A stretch of DNA of 64,000 nucleotides from Bathymodiolus brooksi (Eukaryota > Mollusca > Bivalvia > Mytilida > Modiolidae): positions 112,967,534 through 113,031,533 of the forward strand of contig OY804580.1 of assembly GCA_963680875.1 (NCBI GenBank), written 5' to 3'. Positions 9,664 through 22,900 of this stretch are shown here, one piece after another. Every line of letters begins with the position of its first letter. Position 1 is the stretch's first letter. The notes beneath the pieces were generated by a model. That model did not search any database, was not told the DNA's origin, and worked only from the letters and a program-made list of their open reading frames with translations. The position numbers and the translations under genes were made by a program.

Positions 9664-12600
9664 GTATGATTGTATTTATATTATGATTAGACTTATTGGA
9701 AGCTAATTTGACTCAACCATTTTATTGAAGTGCCTGTATAAAAGATGGAATGTGAGCGGTCATGCATATGTGTGCTAGGGGTGTCGACAGCCGATCTGAA
9801 TTAACTACAGCAATATTATCAACAGACGCCAAGAGATGTGAATTAAAGCCAGGATTTTTCTCATTGATTACACAGACAGATGTCGGAATAAAATGCTAAA
9901 TGAATCGTTTCGATATTATTGCATTCCTCATAAAAAGGGCATTATATTTTTTTCATAATATAAATTGTTCTGGGTCAATGCCCTTGATGTTGGATTATTA
10001 GTCTACGAGCGTATCATCCACCCAGTAGTCGTGTTTCGGCATATGAAAACCTAGAAATTTTGCATTGCTAAATGTACCCCCATAAACATTAAACTGATGA
10101 CGAAGCATTGTATTTTTAATATTCAATTAGTCTTGTATTTCCTTATTAATTACTTCATTACTAATTGTATTATTAATCATATAGCTATCATCTGTGTCTG
10201 ATTATATTTCTGTTTCAGTAACATTGTACTTGGCTGAAAAACCAGTGACTTTTCGCAAAGACGTATTCGTGGAATGTCAAACATCAAACGAATCTGTATA
10301 TTTAGATTCACAACGAATATGGTTTATGGGCAAAACTGAAGATAATCTGCTTGTGAATGGGGCATCTGTTAATAATTCGAAATATAACGAGCTTGTAGGA
10401 CCACATCTATCTTATAGACTACAAATAACAAGATTTGAAGAATCAGACCTTGATGTTTATGGTTGTTCGTATGGACATCTGAGAACTACAATTAATCTAA
10501 CATTGAACGAGAATGACTACGAGTGTACGTGTTTAACATTATTGCATAAACTTAAATATTCAAACGCATGACGTTTTATACACCTTAATATAATTACACA
10601 GTTTTCTAGTTTTGCAAGAACCATAATCAATCTATGATATTGAATACTTTAATGCATTTGAATGACTCCTGTGATATAGAAGTAACACATATGTTCTCCG
10701 TTGTGTGTACAACTTCTCCTCAGAAAAGGTGTGTGCGCTAGATATCGAGTTGAATATTCAACTTTTCTACGTTTCCTAGGATAGGACAAGCATACACGCT
10801 CATTCCACGTACAAAAGAGATAGCAGCAATTTTTAATAAACAACATCTTGTTAAAAGTGGTCTTGTATAGCCATTGCAAAGCAAAATTTCCAAACTCCCT
10901 CTATCATTTTCACATTTCCTCGTGAGAATCAAACCATCTGTCCATAATACCACAGTAACATAATTTATTGTTTAATAAACCTTTTCCTCGGCATGGATAT
11001 GGATGAAATATTGGTCACGTGATGCTATGCAACAGTCAATAAACAAATCAACTCAACAAAATAAAAGTAGATATTAAAATTCTATACGAGTTAGGGTGGA
11101 ACTAGACTATTTGAGCGCAAGCTCTGTCAAAGAGTTCCAATTCTATTCAACTCTCGAGATCTGCCTCCTAACTATAATATTCAAAAGCACAACTTGGATT
11201 CGTCCCACGAGAGATGCACATTAGAGTCCAACCCTAGAATATACCAGAGGTGCGAATAACATAAGAGACGGTTCCCTACTATCTTCGTTTCCCTACTACA
11301 TTCTATAGATCCTCTTCGTGTTTCGCTCTTCGTGAATTCGTGCTTTAAGATGTCTGAAATGCAATGCATGTATTATATGTACATAAATTATTCACAATCA
11401 TTTGTTTAATAGTGTATATTATTTTTCAGACCACCCTAAAGACAAGGAAATGACAATGCACGCAACTCGAAATTATGGCAACCTTCATGTAGAAGTCTTG
11501 TTTACAAAAGTCTATCCATTGCCTATATGCAGTTTTACATACATTGTAAATATAATGAATAAATATTAACCCATAATGTTTTTATATCTCCTTTTATTTA
11601 ATTAAAGAATGAAAGGGGAAAGAGAGTAACATACAGTTGATATGACTTTCATGTCTCATTTAGACTTAAAACAATACTTTATAGTATTGTAGTCTCTACT
11701 GGTGGTTGTCGTCGTGGAACAATAACAATTATTCCTGGCCATATTCGCCTCCCGTCTTGTGAGAATTCATGTTAACTTAGCCTTTTTTTAATTTTGTCTG
11801 TATAATTTTGTGTTCTATTCAGGATCGATTCTGGAGAAAAAACAGAGTGAAATGAAATAGAATTAAACAGTTGTGCATCAACCTTTTGTGTTTTAGAATG
11901 AGTCGAGCGGAGTAGACCTATCTGCAACGGTTGTCAGTACTAGCTGGAAGAGCGGCACATTTTACTCCACTCAGATGATTCTAGAAGATATTCCTGTTGG
12001 TCGACTAGCTGCAACTCTTAGTATTGCTTGTCGTATTGGCAGATCGCATATGCATATATTGTCAAAGAAGTTCACAGATGAATATAATAGTAAGTCCAAA
12101 AACAGTCTTATTTCTAATTCAGAGATGAAAAATGTGCAAAGTTAAAAATGCTGGATAAATCCTTAAATTTATTTACCGATTTTTATTCAAGCAACATTTC
12201 GTTCCGCTATACTAATAAAAGCCGAATCGTCTTGCTTAGTGTACACATCTTGTTTCGGGAATAACCTACATCAGGTGCGCTTAAAGTCTAAGGAATGGAA
12301 ATACATCATTTCGTTGCATTTGCTGTTCCATGGACTGTGCATATGCGATTGCATTCGGTTTTAAATACCAAACACATCGTTTTGGATCAAGTTGTGAAGA
12401 ATAAAATAAGCATACTCTTTTAGTTCATACCAAGCTTTTTGAGACATCCTACAACAAACAGTAAACTTGGCAACTGTGTTCTTTACCAATCTGGGACATA
12501 TCAACTATGTGTCAACAATATCACTTACCACAAAACTCTGAAACATTCATGTGGACATTTTAGTGAAAAAATACAATGTAAAGCAAAAAATACTACACTG

Positions 12601-13533
12601 CCGGAATAATTCCAAACTCCATTCGTAAGATCAGAGAAATAGATGCACAATAGATATCTTAACACACATATACGTCACCACTCACTTTCCTGGTTTGGTA
12701 CAGGCACTTCAATTAAAAGTGGCGGGGCTATGCTAGTTTCATGGGCCATTTCATTCATTGATCTACTTATTAAAGTTACAATTATCGTCGTATTTCTAGA
12801 TTTTGTTATATACGTTTTGTTTTACAAACACGAGTTGAGTTTGATACAACGTGGAAAGAAATCTGAAAAACCACTTGTGTTTCGGTCAAATAATAAAATG
12901 TACATATATATGTTTGCGTACACGATGTGTTTGTGCAAGAACCTTTATGAGATATACTCAAAGTTAAAAGATTGGAAAGCCAGATACCCTCAAAATATTC
13001 GAGAGCAAAACAATTAGATTAGATGAACAGTCACCTTCCGGAGCACCTGAATTCACCCCGGATTTAGTGGGGTTCGTGTTACTCGATCTTTAGTTTTATG
13101 TGTAGGTTTTGTAGATCGTTGTTTGTCTTTTTGTACGTTTTCTATTGGCCATTGTGTTGTCTGTTCTTCTTCGATATACGGATTCTGATTATCCCTTTGG
13201 TATCTTCAAATTCTTCTTCAGATGTATGTACATGCATTGTATTTAAACATGTGGATAATGTATGTGTATCTTTCTTCAACAGCAGAAAATAGAAATCAGG
13301 ATGGAGACGGCCCTGGTAATGACATCTTTATATGTGCGCTGGTTATTCATATAATGGTAGCTTGTATTGTTCTATATATATGTGTCGGGAGAACATTGCA
13401 TGACAAATGTCCTTGTAAAAGATTAAAGAATACACAAGCCAGAAGATGCAGTACAACAAACGAACAAGTCATGGAATCGTCTATCAACCTAAATGTTGCT
13501 AATGGTAATACGATCAATGTAATCATACACTAA
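9606..13533 (+). CDS. IgSF membrane receptor-like gene, copy 1 (spliced, open)
   Basis: Proposed exons: 9,606-9,663 (signal peptide), 10,219-10,524 (Ig domain 1), 11,430-11,545 plus 11,897-12,089 (Ig-like domain 2, split), then 13,283-13,533 (membrane and tail). An alternative terminal exon is 12,704-13,017. All junctions have GT/AG and matching phases (1, 1, 0, 1), giving 307 codons plus stop with the 13,283 exon, or 328 with the 12,704 exon. The product would be a type I surface protein with two Ig-like domains, one membrane span and a short tail with a Cys/Lys/Arg-rich juxtamembrane part. Ligand and pathway are unknown. Immune or self/non-self recognition is plausible from the tandem, decaying family, but is inference. 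The introns hold repeats and no other gene. Confidence 0.65.
10219..10524 (+). CDS. Exon 2: Ig domain 1 (V/I-like), phase 1-1
   Basis: A 306-bp symmetrical exon after acceptor TGTTTCAG and before donor GTACGT. It encodes VTLYLAEKPV at the start, then the Ig-fold Cys in VFVEC, the Trp in RIWFMG, and the F-strand motif SDLDVYGC. The Cys-Cys spacing is 63 residues, in the range of V/I-type domains. Asn-linked glycosylation sites include NES and NNS. The open frame beyond the donor adds a short non-domain tail and ends at 10,571. Confidence 0.75.
11430..11545 (+). CDS. Exon 3: first half of Ig-like domain 2, phase 1-0
   Basis: Acceptor ATTTTTCAG, donor GTAAAT. It encodes 38 codons after completing a split codon and includes LHVEVLFTKVYPLPICSF, resembling an Ig B-strand with its Cys. 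The same exon, same length and sites, is at 48,875-48,990 in copy 2. If unspliced, the frame stops at 11,567-11,569, next to an AATAAA hexamer. Confidence 0.55.
11897..12089 (+). CDS. Exon 4: second half of Ig-like domain 2, phase 0-1
   Basis: Acceptor GTGTTTTAG, donor GTAAGT. The 193 bp encode an open stretch starting NESSGVDLSATVVSTSWKSG and ending TDEYN, with AATLSIAC as the probable F-strand Cys. It has no in-frame ATG near its start, so it is easily missed by ORF finding. It is conserved at 49,339-49,531 in copy 2. Confidence 0.6.
12704..13017 (+). CDS. Candidate alternative terminal exon A: membrane segment and tail
   Basis: After acceptor GGTACAG the frame runs in phase 1 through a hydrophobic stretch of about 30 residues (MLVSWAISFIDLLIKVTIIV and on to VLFYK). 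A basic tail of about 50 residues follows, to a stop at 13,015-13,017. The acceptor and first codons lie inside a dispersed repeat module (similar pieces near 200, 9,730 and 33,250), so this may be an exonised repeat or a chance ORF. Copy 2 has a TAA in the membrane segment. Confidence 0.4.
13040..13215 (+). repeat. Dispersed repeat family 3 in the last intron
   Basis: This module runs from a TTAGTGGGGTTCGTGTTACT core through TTGTAGATCGTTGTTTGTC to CCTTTGGTATCTTCAAA. Copies are at about 34,290-34,435, 50,485-50,655 and 54,105-54,255, and variants lie inside the 3,384 and 6,287 direct repeats. It has no coding capacity. The module resembles one I recall as very common in mussel DNA. Confidence 0.7.
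13283..13533 (+). CDS. Candidate terminal exon B: membrane segment and cytoplasmic tail
   Basis: Acceptor CTTCAACAG, phase 1. It encodes a short acidic linker (NRNQDGDGPGND), a membrane helix (IFICALVIHIMVACIVLYIC), then a Cys/Lys/Arg-rich juxtamembrane part (DKCPCKRLKNTQARRC) and an Asn-rich tail ending at 13,531-13,533. Because exon A also begins in phase 1, exon 4 could join either one. Copy 2 keeps this exon open at 50,724-50,974. I favour this as the main 3' end. An AATAAA at 13,806 is a possible but repeat-embedded poly(A) signal. Confidence 0.6.
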
Positions 13534-14080
13534 TCAGCGTATGATCTCATTTCTACAGTTTAATTGCAATTACATTGTTGTCACTAAAATATATTCTCTC
13601 AACACTTACGAGCTTTGCAGTCTAAAGTCGTTCCGTCATTTCTATATAGTATTTAGATATTGTTTAGCACGTTCTCGTCCAGAATATTCCTTTTTTTTCT
13701 TTTTCCTTTTTACAATTTCCCTATTCCACTCCATACGTCTTGCTGATGTTTGACAAACATTTTACAATGTAGATGTTCAACTTAGTGCTCACCACCCGAT
13801 TTTGGAATAAACTTCATCAGACCCTGTACGCTCAAAGTAAAAGATTCGATATCTAAATAATGTAATGTCTTTTACGGCTAATAGACTAAACGGCTAATAC
13901 ATGTTAGGCGAAATCGGCTAAGGTCATCTGTGCCTGATGTAGAAGTGGTGTGAGTTCAAATCCCGTCGAGGGAAGAACAAAAATGTGTCAGCTCAAAGAT
14001 CTAAGACTAACACTGTATATATATATATATAACAGTAAAAGCATTGTTTTATTTGTACATGTGCACTGCTATATATATAT
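13534..14080. other. Intergenic stretch with a 5'-truncated plus-strand SINE and a TA microsatellite
   Basis: A truncated copy of the array's tRNA-like element lies at about 13,934-14,016 in plus orientation (box B region GAGTTCAAATCCCGTCGAGG), followed by (TA)n. The satellite array then starts in the opposite orientation, so the two form an imperfect inverted repeat around the TA tract. The equivalent truncated copy is at about 51,380-51,455 in copy 2. The small frame at 13,541-13,753 is unsupported. Confidence 0.6.
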
Positions 14081-15075
14081 ATACGTCTGAAAATTAAACC
14101 AAACAGTGTTAGAATTAGATTTTAGAGCTGTCAAATTTTTGTTCTTCCCTCGACGGGATTTGAACCCACACCATTGTTACACTGCAGCACCATTCGCTTA
14201 GCCTTACGTCCAGCGCCCTAGACCACTCGACTACATCCGCTCCCTAAAAAAGGAGCTTCAATAGTCGTAGTGCTACCTTGTCTCGTAAGGAAAATCTAGG
14301 GATAGACGCAAGACATGTGTATAAGCGTGTGTAGATGGTACATATATACTTAATATTATAATTTGACAGCAATATAACTCAGCAATTTTTAATATATTGG
14401 ATAGGATAATGAAGAATTCATTATACAGTCACAGGAAATAAAGTATATTATACAAACGTCTAGAAGCAAGTGACAACCATACAATATATCTGTCCCACTG
14501 GATCTCAAAGTTACTTTAAAGGATACTAGGTTAATACTAAATATTATATACGTCTGAAAATTAAACCAAACAGTGTTAGAATTAGAATTTAGAGCTGTCA
14601 AATTTTTGTTCTTCCCTCGACGGGATTTGAACCCGCACCATTGTTACACTGCAGCACCATTCGCTTAGCCTTACGTCCAGCGCCCTAGACCACTCGACTA
14701 CATCCACTCCCTAAAAAAGGAGCTTCAATAGTCGTAGTGTTACCTTGTCTCGTAAGGAAAATCTAGGGATAGACGCAAGACATGTGTATAAGCGTGTGTA
14801 GATGGTACATATATACTTAATATTATAATTTGACAGCAATCTAACTCAGCAATTTTTAATATATTGGATAGGATAATGAAGAATTCATTATACAGTCACA
14901 GGAAATAAAGTATATTATACAAACGTCTAGAAGCAAGTGACAACCATACAATATATCTGTCCCACTGGATCTCAAAGTTACTTTAAAGGATACTAGGTTA
15001 ATACTAAATATTATATACGTCTGAAAATTAAACCAAACAGTGTTAGAATTAGATTTTAGAGCTGTCAAATTTTTG

Positions 15076-15178
15076 TTCTTCCCTCGACGGGATTTGAACC
15101 CACACCATTGTTACACTGCAGCACCATTCGCTTAGCCTTACGTCCAGCGCCCTAGACCACTCGACTACATCCACTCCC
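15076..15178 (-). repeat. Representative tRNA-like (SINE head) segment of one array unit
   Basis: Read on the minus strand, the segment has GGATGTAGTCGAGTGGTC (box A region), then a long middle part, and GTGTGGGTTCAAATCCCGTC (T-arm and box B). The T-arm can form a weak five-pair stem. The sequence before box A cannot pair with the CGAGGGA after the T-arm, so there is no acceptor stem, and no clean anticodon stem is visible. It therefore looks like a degenerate tRNA-derived SINE head with intact promoter boxes. The nearest downstream T-run is only TTTT in TTAATTTTCAG. A T6 run lies just upstream. Confidence 0.7.
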
Positions 15179-16941
15179 TAAAAAAGGACCTTCAATAGTC
15201 GTAGTGCTACCTTGTCTCGTAAGGAAAATCTAGGGATAGACGCAAGACATGTGTATAAGCGTGTGTAGATGGTACATATATACTTAATATTATAATTTGA
15301 CAGCAATCTAACTCAGCAATTTTTAATATATTGGATAGGATAATGAAGAATTCATTATACAGTCACAGGAAATAAAGTATATTATACAAACGTCTAGAAG
15401 CAAGTGACAACCATACAATATATCTGTCCCACTGGATCTCAAAGTTACTTTAAAGGATACTAGGTTAATACTAAATATTATATACGTCTGAAAATTAAAC
15501 CAAACAGTGTTAGAATTAGATTTTAGAGCTGTCAAATTTTTGTTCTTCCCTCGACGGGATTTGAACCCACACCATTGTTACACAGCAGCACCATTCGCTT
15601 AGCCTTACGTCCAGCGCCCTAGACCACTCGACTACATCCACTCCCTAAAAAAGGAGCTTCAATAGTCGTAGTGCTACCTTGTCTCGTAAGGAAAATCTAG
15701 GGATAGACGCAAGACATGTGTATAAGCGTGTGTAGATGGTACATATATACTTAATATTATAATTTGACAGCAATCTAACTCAGCAATTTTTAATATATTG
15801 GATAGGATAATGAAGAATTCATTATACAGTCACAGGAAATAAAGTATATTATACAAACGTCTAGAAGCAAGTGACAACCATACAATATATCTGTCCCACT
15901 GGATCTCAAAGTTACTTTAAAGGATACTAGGTTAATACTAAATATTATATACGTCTGAAAATTAAACCAAACAGTGTTAGAATTAGATTTTAGAGCTGTC
16001 AAATTTTTGTTCTTCCCTCGACGGGATTTGAACCCACACCATTGTTACACTGCAGCACCATTCGCTTAGCCTTACGTCCAGCGCCCTAGACCACTCGACT
16101 ACATCCACTCCCTAAAAAAGGACCTTCAATAGTCGTAGTGCTACCTTGTCTCGTAAGGAAAATCTAGGGATAGACGCAAGACATGTGTATAAGCGTGTGT
16201 AGATGGTACATATATACTTAATATTATAATTTGACAGCAATCTAACTCAGCAATTTTTAATATATTGGATAGGATAATGAAGAATTCATTATACAGTCAC
16301 AGGAAATAAAGTATATTATACAAACGTCTAGAAGCAAGTGACAACCATACAATATATCTGTCCCACTGGATCTCAAAGTTACTTTAAAGGATACTAGGTT
16401 AATACTAAATATTATATACGTCTGAAAATTAAACCAAACAGTGTTAGAATTAGATTTTAGAGCTGTCAAATTTTTGTTCTTCCCTCAACGGGATTTGAAC
16501 CTACACCATTGTTACACTGCAGCACCATTCGCTTAGCCTTACGTCCAGCGCCCTAGACCACTCGACTACATCCACTCCCTAAAAAAGGAGCTTCAATAGT
16601 CGTAGTGTTACCTTGTCTCGTAAGGAAAATCTAGGGATAGACGCAAGACATGTGTATAAGCGTGTGTAGATGGTACATATATACTTAATATTATAATTTG
16701 ACAGCAATCTAATTCAGCAATTTTTAATATATTGGATGGGATAATGAAGAATTCATTATACAGTCACAGGAAATAAAGTATATTATACAAACGTCTAGAA
16801 GCAAGTGACAACCATACAATATATCTGTCCCACTGGATCTCAAAGTTACTTTAAAGGATACTAGGTTAATACTAAATATTATATACGTCTGAAAATTAAA
16901 CCAAACAGTGTTAGAATTAGATTTTAGAGCTGTCAAATTTT

Positions 16942-19900
16942 TGTTCTTCCCTCGACGGGATTTGAACCCACACCATTGTTACACAGCAGCACCATTCGCT
17001 TAGCCTTACGTCCAGCGCCCTAGACCACTCGACTACATCCACTCCCTAAAAAAGGAGCTTCAATAGTCGTAGTGCTACCTTGTCTCGTAAGGAAAATCTA
17101 GGGATAAACGCAAGACATGTGTATAAGCGTGTGTAGATGGTACATATATACTTAATATTATAATTTGACAGCAATCTAACTCAGCAATTTTTAATATATT
17201 GGATAGGATAATGAAGAATTCATTATACAGTCACAGGAAATAAAGTATATTATACAAACGTCTAGAAGCAAGTGACAACCATACAATATATCTGTCCCAC
17301 TGGATCTCAAAGTTACTTTAAAGGATACTAGGTTAATACTAAATATTATATACGTCTGAAAATTAAACCAAACAGTGTTAGAATTAGATTTTAGAGCTGT
17401 CAAATTTTTGTTCTTCCCTCGACGGGATTTGAACCCACACCATTGTTACACTGCAGCACCATTCGCTTAGCCTTACGTCCAGCGCCCTAGACCACTCGAC
17501 TACATCCACTCCCTAAAAAAGGAGCTTCAATAGTCGTAGTGTTACCTTGTCTCGTAAGGAAAATCTAGGGATAAACGCAAGACATGTGTATAAGCGTGTG
17601 TAGATGGTACATATATACTTAATATTATAATTTGACAGCAATCTAACTCAGCAATTTTTAATATATTGGATAGGATAATGAAGAATTCATTATACAGTCA
17701 CAGGAAATAAAGTATATTATACAAACGTCTAGAAGCAAGTGACAACCATACAATATATCTGTCCCACTGGATCTCAAAGTTACTTTAAAGGATACTAGGT
17801 TAATACTAAATATTATATACGTCTGAAAATTAAACCAAACAGTGTTAGAATTAGATTTTAGAGCTGTCAAATTTTTGTTCTTCCCTCGACGGGATTTGAA
17901 CCCACACCATTGTTACACAGCAGCACCATTCGCTTAGCCTTACGTCCAGCGCCCTAGACCACTCGACTACATCCACTCCCTAAAAAAGGAGCTTCAATAG
18001 TCGTAGTGCTACCTTGTCTCGTAAGGAAAATCTAGGGATAGACGCAAGACATGTGTATAAGCGTGTGTAGATGGTACATATATACTTAATATTATAATTT
18101 GACAGCAATCTAACTCAGCAATTTTTAATATATTGGATAGGATAATGAAGAATTCATTATACAGTCACAGGAAATAAAGTATATTATACAAACGTCTAGA
18201 AGCAAGTGACAACCATACAATATATCTGTCCCACTGGATCTCAAAGTTACTTTAAAGGATACTAGGTTAATACTAAATATTATATACGTCTGAAAATTAA
18301 ACCAAACAGTGTTAGAATTAGATTTTAGAGCTGTCAAATTTTTGTTCTTCCCTCGACGGGATTTGAACCCACACCATTGTTACACTGCAGCACCATTCGC
18401 TTAGCCTTACGTCCAGCGCCCTAGACCACTCGACTACATCCACTCCCTAAAAAAGGACCTTCAATAGTCGTAGTGCTACCTTGTCTCGTAAGGAAAATCT
18501 AGGGATAGACGCAAGACATGTGTATAAGCGTGTGTAGATGGTACATATATACTTAATATTATAATTTGACAGCAATCTAACTCAGCAATTTTTAATATAT
18601 TGGATAGGATAATGAAGAATTCATTATACAGTCACAGGAAATAAAGTATATTATACAAACGTCTAGAAGCAAGTGACAACCATACAATATATCTGTCCCA
18701 CTGGATCTCAAAGTTACTTTAAAGGATACTAGGTTAATACTAAATATTATATACGTCTGAAAATTAAACCAAACAGTGTTAGAATTAGATTTTAGAGCTG
18801 TCAAATTTTTGTTCTTCCCTCAACGGGATTTGAACCTACACCATTGTTACACTGCAGCACCATTCGCTTAGCCTTACGTCCAGCGCCCTAGACCACTCGA
18901 CTACATCCACTCCCTAAAAAAGGAGCTTCAATAGTCGTAGTGTTACCTTGTCTCGTAAGGAAAATCTAGGGATAGACGCAAGACATGTGTATAAGCGTGT
19001 GTAGATGGTACATATATACTTAATATTATAATTTGACAGCAATCTAATTCAGCAATTTTTAATATATTGGATGGGATAATGAAGAATTCATTATACAGTC
19101 ACAGGAAATAAAGTATATTATACAAACGTCTAGAAGCAAGTGACAACCATACAATATATCTGTCCCACTGGATCTCAAAGTTACTTTAAAGGATACTAGG
19201 TTAATACTAAATATTATATACGTCTGAAAATTAAACCAAACAGTGTTAGAATTAGATTTTAGAGCTGTCAAATTTTTGTTCTTCCCTCGACGGGATTTGA
19301 ACCCACACCATTGTTACACAGCAGCACCATTCGCTTAGCCTTACGTCCAGCGCCCTAGACCACTCGACTACATCCACTCCCTAAAAAAGGAGCTTCAGTA
19401 GTCGTAGTGCTACCTTGTCTCGTAAGGAAAATCTAGGGATAGACGCAAGACATGTGTATAAGCGTGTGTAGATGGTACATATATACTTAATATTATAATT
19501 TGACAGCAATCTAACTCAGCAATTTTTAATATATTGGATAGGATAATGAAGAATTCATTATACAGTCACAGGAAATAAAGTATATTATACAAACGTCTAG
19601 AAGCAAGTGACAACCATACAATATATCTGTCCCACTGGATCTCAAAGTTACTTTAAAGGATACTAGGTTAATACTAAATATTATATACGTCTGAAAATTA
19701 AACCAAACAGTGTTAGAATTAGATTTTAGAGCTGTCAAATTTTTGTTCTTCCCTCGACGGGATTTGAACCCACACCATTGTTACACTGCAGCACCATTCG
19801 CTTAGCCTTACGTCCAGCGCCCTAGACCACTCGACTACATCCACTCCCTAAAAAAGGACCTTCAATAGTCGTAGTGCTACCTTGTCTCGTAAGGAAAATC

Positions 19901-22900
19901 TAGGGATAGACGCAAGACATGTGTATAAGCGTGTGTAGATGGTACATATATACTTAATATTATAATTTGACAGCAATCTAACTCAGCAATTTTTAATATA
20001 TTGGATAGGATAATGAAGAATTCATTATACAGTCACAGGAAATAAAGTATATTATACAAACGTCTAGAAGCAAGTGACAACCATACAATATATCTGTCCC
20101 ACTGGATCTCAAAGTTACTTTAAAGGATACTAGGTTAATACTAAATATTATATACGTCTGAAAATTAAACCAAACAGTGTTAGAATTAGATTTTAGAGCT
20201 GTCAAATTTTTGTTCTTCCCTCGACGGGATTTGAACCCACACCATTGTTACACAGCAGCACCATTCGCTTAGCCTTACGTCCAGCGCCCTAGACCACTCG
20301 ACTACATCCACTCCCTAAAAAAGGAGCTTCAATAGTCGTAGTGCTACCTTGTCTCGTAAGGAAAATCTAGGGATAAACGCAAGACATGTGTATAAGCGTG
20401 TGTAGATGGTACATATATACTTAATATTATAATTTGACAGCAATCTAACTCAGCAATTTTTAATATATTGGATAGGATAATGAAGAATTCATTATACAGT
20501 CACAGGAAATAAAGTATATTATACAAACGTCTAGAAGCAAGTGACAACCATACAATATATCTGTCCCACTGGATCTCAAAGTTACTTTAAAGGATACTAG
20601 GTTAATACTAAATATTATATACGTCTGAAAATTAAACCAAACAGTGTTAGAATTAGATTTTAGAGCTGTCAAATTTTTGTTCTTCCCTCGACGGGATTTG
20701 AACCCACACCATTGTTACACTGCAGCACCATTCGCTTAGCCTTACGTCCAGCGCCCTAGACCACTCGACTACATCCACTCCCTAAAAAAGGAGCTTCAAT
20801 AGTCGTAGTGTTACCTTGTCTCGTAAGGAAAATCTAGGGATAAACGCAAGACATGTGTATAAGCGTGTGTAGATGGTACATATATACTTAATATTATAAT
20901 TTGACAGCAATCTAACTCAGCAATTTTTAATATATTGGATAGGATAATGAAGAATTCATTATACAGTCACAGGAAATAAAGTATATTATACAAACGTCTA
21001 GAAGCAAGTGACAACCATACAATATATCTGTCCCACTGGATCTCAAAGTTACTTTAAAGGATACTAGGTTAATACTAAATATTATATACGTCTGAAAATT
21101 AAACCAAACAGTGTTAGAATTAGATTTTAGAGCTGTCAAATTTTTGTTCTTCCCTCGACGGGATTTGAACCCACACCATTGTTACACAGCAGCACCATTC
21201 GCTTAGCCTTACGTCCAGCGCCCTAGACCACTCGACTACATCCACTCCCTAAAAAAGGAGCTTCAATAGTCGTAGTGCTACCTTGTCTCGTAAGGAAAAT
21301 CTAGGGATAGACGCAAGACATGTGTATAAGCGTGTGTAGATGGTACATATATACTTAATATTATAATTTGACAGCAATCTAACTCAGCAATTTTTAATAT
21401 ATTGGATAGGATAATGAAGAATTCATTATACAGTCACAGGAAATAAAGTATATTATACAAACGTCTAGAAGCAAGTGACAACCATACAATATATCTGTCC
21501 CACTGGATCTCAAAGTTACTTTAAAGGATACTAGGTTAATACTAAATATTATATACGTCTGAAAATTAAACCAAACAGTGTTAGAATTAGATTTTAGAGC
21601 TGTCAAATTTTTGTTCTTCCCTCGACGGGATTTGAACCCACACCATTGTTACACTGCAGCACCATTCGCTTAGCCTTACGTCCAGCGCCCTAGACCACTC
21701 GACTACATCCACTCCCTAAAAAAGGACCTTCAATAGTCGTAGTGCTACCTTGTCTCGTAAGGAAAATCTAGGGATAGACGCAAGACATGTGTATAAGCGT
21801 GTGTAGATGGTACATATATACTTAATATTATAATTTGACAGCAATCTAACTCAGCAATTTTTAATATATTGGATAGGATAATGAAGAATTCATTATACAG
21901 TCACAGGAAATAAAGTATATTATACAAACGTCTAGAAGCAAGTGACAACCATACAATATATCTGTCCCACTGGATCTCAAAGTTACTTTAAAGGATACTA
22001 GGTTAATACTAAATATTATATACGTCTGAAAATTAAACCAAACAGTGTTAGAATTAGATTTTAGAGCTGTCAAATTTTTGTTCTTCCCTCAACGGGATTT
22101 GAACCTACACCATTGTTACACTGCAGCACCATTCGCTTAGCCTTACGTCCAGCGCCCTAGACCACTCGACTACATCCACTCCCTAAAAAAGGAGCTTCAA
22201 TAGTCGTAGTGTTACCTTGTCTCGTAAGGAAAATCTAGGGATAGACGCAAGACATGTGTATAAGCGTGTGTAGATGGTACATATATACTTAATATTATAA
22301 TTTGACAGCAATCTAATTCAGCAATTTTTAATATATTGGATGGGATAATGAAGAATTCATTATACAGTCACAGGAAATAAAGTATATTATACAAACGTCT
22401 AGAAGCAAGTGACAACCATACAATATATCTGTCCCACTGGATCTCAAAGTTACTTTAAAGGATACTAGGTTAATACTAAATATTATATACGTCTGAAAAT
22501 TAAACCAAACAGTGTTAGAATTAGATTTTAGAGCTGTCAAATTTTTGTTCTTCCCTCGACGGGATTTGAACCCACACCATTGTTACACAGCAGCACCATT
22601 CGCTTAGCCTTACGTCCAGCGCCCTAGACCACTCGACTACATCCACTCCCTAAAAAAGGAGCTTCAGTAGTCGTAGTGCTACCTTGTCTCGTAAGGAAAA
22701 TCTAGGGATAGACGCAAGACATGTGTATAAGCGTGTGTAGATGGTACATATATACTTAATATTATAATTTGACAGCAATCTAACTCAGCAATTTTTAATA
22801 TATTGGATAGGATAATGAAGAATTCATTATACAGTCACAGGAAATAAAGTATATTATACAAACGTCTAGAAGCAAGTGACAACCATACAATATATCTGTC

